From Candidatus Rokuibacteriota bacterium (GTDB taxonomy: Bacteria; Methylomirabilota; Methylomirabilia; Rokubacteriales; CSP1-6): a stretch of 5,656 bases of DNA. Position numbers and translations under genes: made by a program. Location of the stretch: positions 1 through 5,656 of the forward strand of contig QHRT01000339.1 in NCBI GenBank assembly GCA_003220195.1. Reading direction: 5' to 3'. This document shows, in pieces, positions 3,430-5,656 of the stretch; the stretch's first letter is position 1, and every line of letters starts with the position of its first letter. The notes beneath the pieces were generated by a model, which searched no databases, had not been told where the DNA came from, and saw only the letters and a list, made by a program, of their open reading frames with translations.

Positions 3430-5656
3430 CCTGCCGAGCCGCCCATCGCCTGACGGCCGGGTGAACGGACCATCAGCCGGCGCTTCACGAGCTCCACCAG
3501 TCCGAGGTACGTCACCGTCACCCCGGCGAGAAACACGAAGTACTCGAACGGCAGCGGCACGAATCCGAGTGCGCCCGCGAGCGGGGAGAACGGCAGCGCC
3601 AGACCGACCAGAACGATCAGCACTGTCGTCACCGCGAGCGGCCCACTCGGGCGACTGCGAAAAGGATTTCCGGCGGTGCGGATCACGAACAGCACCAGCG
3701 TCTGCGTCGCCAGCGACTCGACGAACCACCCGGTGTGAAACAACGCCTCCGACGCCCGAAAGACACGCAGGAGCGCGAAGAAGGTCAGGAAGTCGTAGAT
3801 CGAGCTGATCGGGCCGATCCCGAGCATGAAATTCCGGATGAGCTTGATGTTCCACCGCTGCGGGTGCTCCACGAAGTCTGGATCGACGCGATCGGTCGGG
3901 ATCGTCACCTGCGCCAGGTCGTAGAGGAAATTGTTCACCAGGATCTGGATCGGCAGCATCGGCAGGAAGGGCAGCACCAGCACGGCGCCCGCCATGCTGA
4001 ACATGTTGCCGAAGTTCGAGCTGGTGCCCATCAGCAAGTACTTCATCACGTTGGCAAACGCGCGCCGGCCCTCGAGGATGCCGCGGTGGAGGACCGACAG
4101 ATTCCGCTCGAGCAAGATGATGTCCGCGGCGTCCTTCGCGACGTCGACCGCGTTCGCGACGGAGATCCCGACGTCCGCGGTGTGCAGCGACGGCGCGTCG
4201 TTGATCCCGTCGCCCAGGAAGCCGACGACGTGGTCGCGGCTCTTCAGCGCGAGGATGATGCGCGTTTTTTGCGCCGGCGAGACCCGCGCGAACACCGATG
4301 TCCGCTCGGCGACCACCGCGAGCGCCGTGTCGGTGCACACGTGTCGCGCCACCAGCTCGTTGTCACCGGTGAGGATCTTCACGGCGACGCCGTCGCGCCC
4401 CAGGGCCTGGAGGGCCTCGCCGACGCCGGCCATCGGCCGGTCGGCGAACGCGACGAAGCCGACCAGCACGAGGTCTCGCTCGTCGGCAGCGGTATACCGC
4501 GGCTGCTCCGGGACCTCGCGATACGCGACCGCGAGCACGCGATAGCCCTTGCCGCTCAGGTCCTGAAACACGGCCGTGCAGCGCGCGCGGGAGTCGGAGT
4601 CGAGCGCACCGCGGTGGTCGTTCACCTCGTAGTCGCATGCGACCGCCAGAATGCCCTCGGGCGCGCCCTTCGTGACCAGCAGTCGCGTGCTCGTCGTCGT
4701 GGCCACCACGACGGAGAGGCGTCGACGCTCGAAGTCGAACGGGATCTCGTCGAGCTTTTCGTACCCGGCGATGTCCAGCGTTCGCTGCTCGAGGATCGCG
4801 GCGTCGAGCGGGCTTCGAATGCCGGTCTCATGGGCGCTGTTGAGGTAGGCCAGAAAGAGCGGCCGTTCCGCCGCCGCGCCGAGGGCATCGACTGACCGGT
4901 CCAGGACCATCTGGCCGGTCGTGAGCGTCCCCGTCTTGTCGGAGCACAGGACCGTCATGCTCCCGAAGTCCTCGATCGCGGCGAGGTGCTTCACGATCAC
5001 CTTCCAGCGCGCCATGCGCACCGCGCCGCGCCCGAGCGTCACCGTCGTGATCATCGGCAGGAACTCGGGCGTCAACCCCACCGCCAGCGCGACCGCGAAC
5101 ATGAGCGACTCGAGCGCCGGGCGATGGAGCGCCAGGCGAGCCAGAACCACCAGCAACACGAGGAAGATCACCGTCCGCATGATCAGGACCGAGAACTGCC
5201 AGAGACCACGCTCGAACTCCGTCTCCGGCGGGCGAGCGCTCAATCGCGCGGCGATGTCGCCGAACGCCGTCGCCGGCCCCGTCGCGACGACGAGCGCCGT
5301 CGCCGTGCCGCTCACGACGGATGTCCCGAGGAACACGCGATTGCGAGCGAGCGCTCCGTTCGCGGTTTCATCTGCGTGGTCGTCGGCATCCTTCTCGACC
5401 GGCATCGATTCGCCGGTGAGCGCCGCTTGCTGTACGTGGAGGTCTCGCGTCGACAGCAGACGGGCATCGGCCGGAACGCGGTCGCCGGCGGAAAGGCGAA
5501 TGACATCGCCGCAGACCAGCTCCCGCCGTGGGATCTCGACCCACTGGCCATCGCGCAGGACGCTCGCGCGCGGAGCGACCACGTCACGCAGGCGTTCCGC
5601 CGCCTGCTGGGAGCGGTAGGTCTGAACGAAGTTCAGCGCCGCGCTGAGCAACACCA
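3426..5656 (-). CDS. mgtA: Magnesium-translocating P-type ATPase MgtA (partial, 5' end outside window)
   Basis: 742 residues visible of a family usually about 900; the N-terminus and M1/M2 are cut by the right edge, and the first visible Met is probably internal. The family (P-type IIIB) imports Mg2+ across the inner membrane using ATP. Visible in order: end of M2 (LLSAALNFVQTYRS), actuator domain with LTGES (79-83), M3-M4 (~153-203) with GLTPEFLPM, where MgtA usually has PEMLPM, and phosphorylation motif CSDKTGTLTTGQ with D239. The nucleotide-binding domain follows with KGAPEG (329-334), then LTGD (428-431), the hinge GDGINDAPSL (481-490), and M5-M10 (~551-723). The region SSNFGNMFSM...PFLPMLPIQ and the GPISSIYDFLTFF segment are distinctive of MgtA/MgtB rather than Ca2+ or H+ pumps. 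Between HVCTD and AVVAERTSVFARVSP about 20 residues seem missing relative to E. coli MgtA. Any regulatory leader is outside the window. A CBS-domain protein is encoded downstream. MgtA versus MgtB naming is conventional. Confidence 0.95.
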   Translation of the reverse strand, partial: VLLSAALNFVQTYRSQQAAERLRDVVAPRASVLRDGQWVEIPRRELVCGDVIRLSAGDRVPADARLLSTRDLHVQQAALTGESMPVEKDADDHADETANGALARNRVFLGTSVVSGTATALVVATGPATAFGDIAARLSARPPETEFERGLWQFSVLIMRTVIFLVLLVVLARLALHRPALESLMFAVALAVGLTPEFLPMITTVTLGRGAVRMARWKVIVKHLAAIEDFGSMTVLCSDKTGTLTTGQMVLDRSVDALGAAAERPLFLAYLNSAHETGIRSPLDAAILEQRTLDIAGYEKLDEIPFDFERRRLSVVVATTTSTRLLVTKGAPEGILAVACDYEVNDHRGALDSDSRARCTAVFQDLSGKGYRVLAVAYREVPEQPRYTAADERDLVLVGFVAFADRPMAGVGEALQALGRDGVAVKILTGDNELVARHVCTDTALAVVAERTSVFARVSPAQKTRIILALKSRDHVVGFLGDGINDAPSLHTADVGISVANAVDVAKDAADIILLERNLSVLHRGILEGRRAFANVMKYLLMGTSSNFGNMFSMAGAVLVLPFLPMLPIQILVNNFLYDLAQVTIPTDRVDPDFVEHPQRWNIKLIRNFMLGIGPISSIYDFLTFFALLRVFRASEALFHTGWFVESLATQTLVLFVIRTAGNPFRSRPSGPLAVTTVLIVLVGLALPFSPLAGALGFVPLPFEYFVFLAGVTVTYLGLVELVKRRLMVRSPGRQAMGGSAG

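Noticed and set aside
2464..3453. A 329-codon plus-strand open frame
   Set aside because: It covers the CBS gene and the solute-binding remnant in antisense. Its composition is Arg/His/Asp-rich with no recognisable motif.
3316..4338. A 340-codon minus-strand frame running through mgtA and ending after the CBS-side gap
   Set aside because: Most of it is a +1 shadow of mgtA. Only the last 37 codons, after the mgtA stop, have any claim to be coding, and these are listed separately.
3735..4895. A 386-codon plus-strand open frame
   Set aside because: It is antisense to mgtA, whose catalytic motifs are unambiguous. It reads as a low-complexity charged shadow.
1..5656. CRISPR arrays, tRNA/rRNA genes, transposases or insertion-sequence ends
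   Set aside because: No regularly spaced repeats, tRNA-like cloverleaf, rRNA signature or transposase motif was seen by eye on either strand.

Overview
This is a GC-rich (roughly two-thirds G+C) bacterial chromosomal window in which every gene I can support lies on the minus strand. The long plus-strand open frames are antisense shadows. Lineage cannot be fixed from the sequence. The SBP_bac_5-type C-terminus, the stand-alone PCP_red domain and the base composition remind me of soil or subsurface groups such as Rokubacteria/Methylomirabilota or Deltaproteobacteria-like lineages, but this is a low-confidence impression.

In the direction of transcription (right to left), the window opens inside mgtA, a P-type Mg2+-importing ATPase cut by the right edge. 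It retains the actuator, phosphorylation and nucleotide-binding domains and membrane segments M3-M10. A possible 37-codon mini-gene overlaps its stop by four bases (GTGA). Next comes a small protein made of two CBS domains with a good Shine-Dalgarno. Then, 27 bases on, comes an 84-residue oddity: a signal-peptide-like start joined directly to the last ~57 residues of a family-5 (peptide/nickel type) ABC solute-binding protein, with the ~450-residue body missing.

A second tight block follows. It contains an unrecognised ~110-residue membrane protein, a protein with an N-terminal zinc ribbon and a C-terminal PCP_red domain, and a HU-type nucleoid protein. These three are linked by ATGA and TGATG stop/start overlaps, so they look translationally coupled. 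After the HU gene, a plausible sigma70-type promoter leads into a secreted serine D,D-carboxypeptidase (S11/PBP5-like, without the usual C-terminal domain). That gene is followed by a strong GC-rich hairpin. The left edge holds the first 103 codons of an (S)-2-haloacid dehalogenase type II, which continues out of the window.

Functional links are mostly inferred. MgtA and the CBS protein could form a Mg2+/nucleotide-responsive unit. The membrane protein, zinc-ribbon/PCP_red protein and HU block has no assigned pathway. The cell-wall and dehalogenase genes look like separate housekeeping or accessory functions that share the strand.
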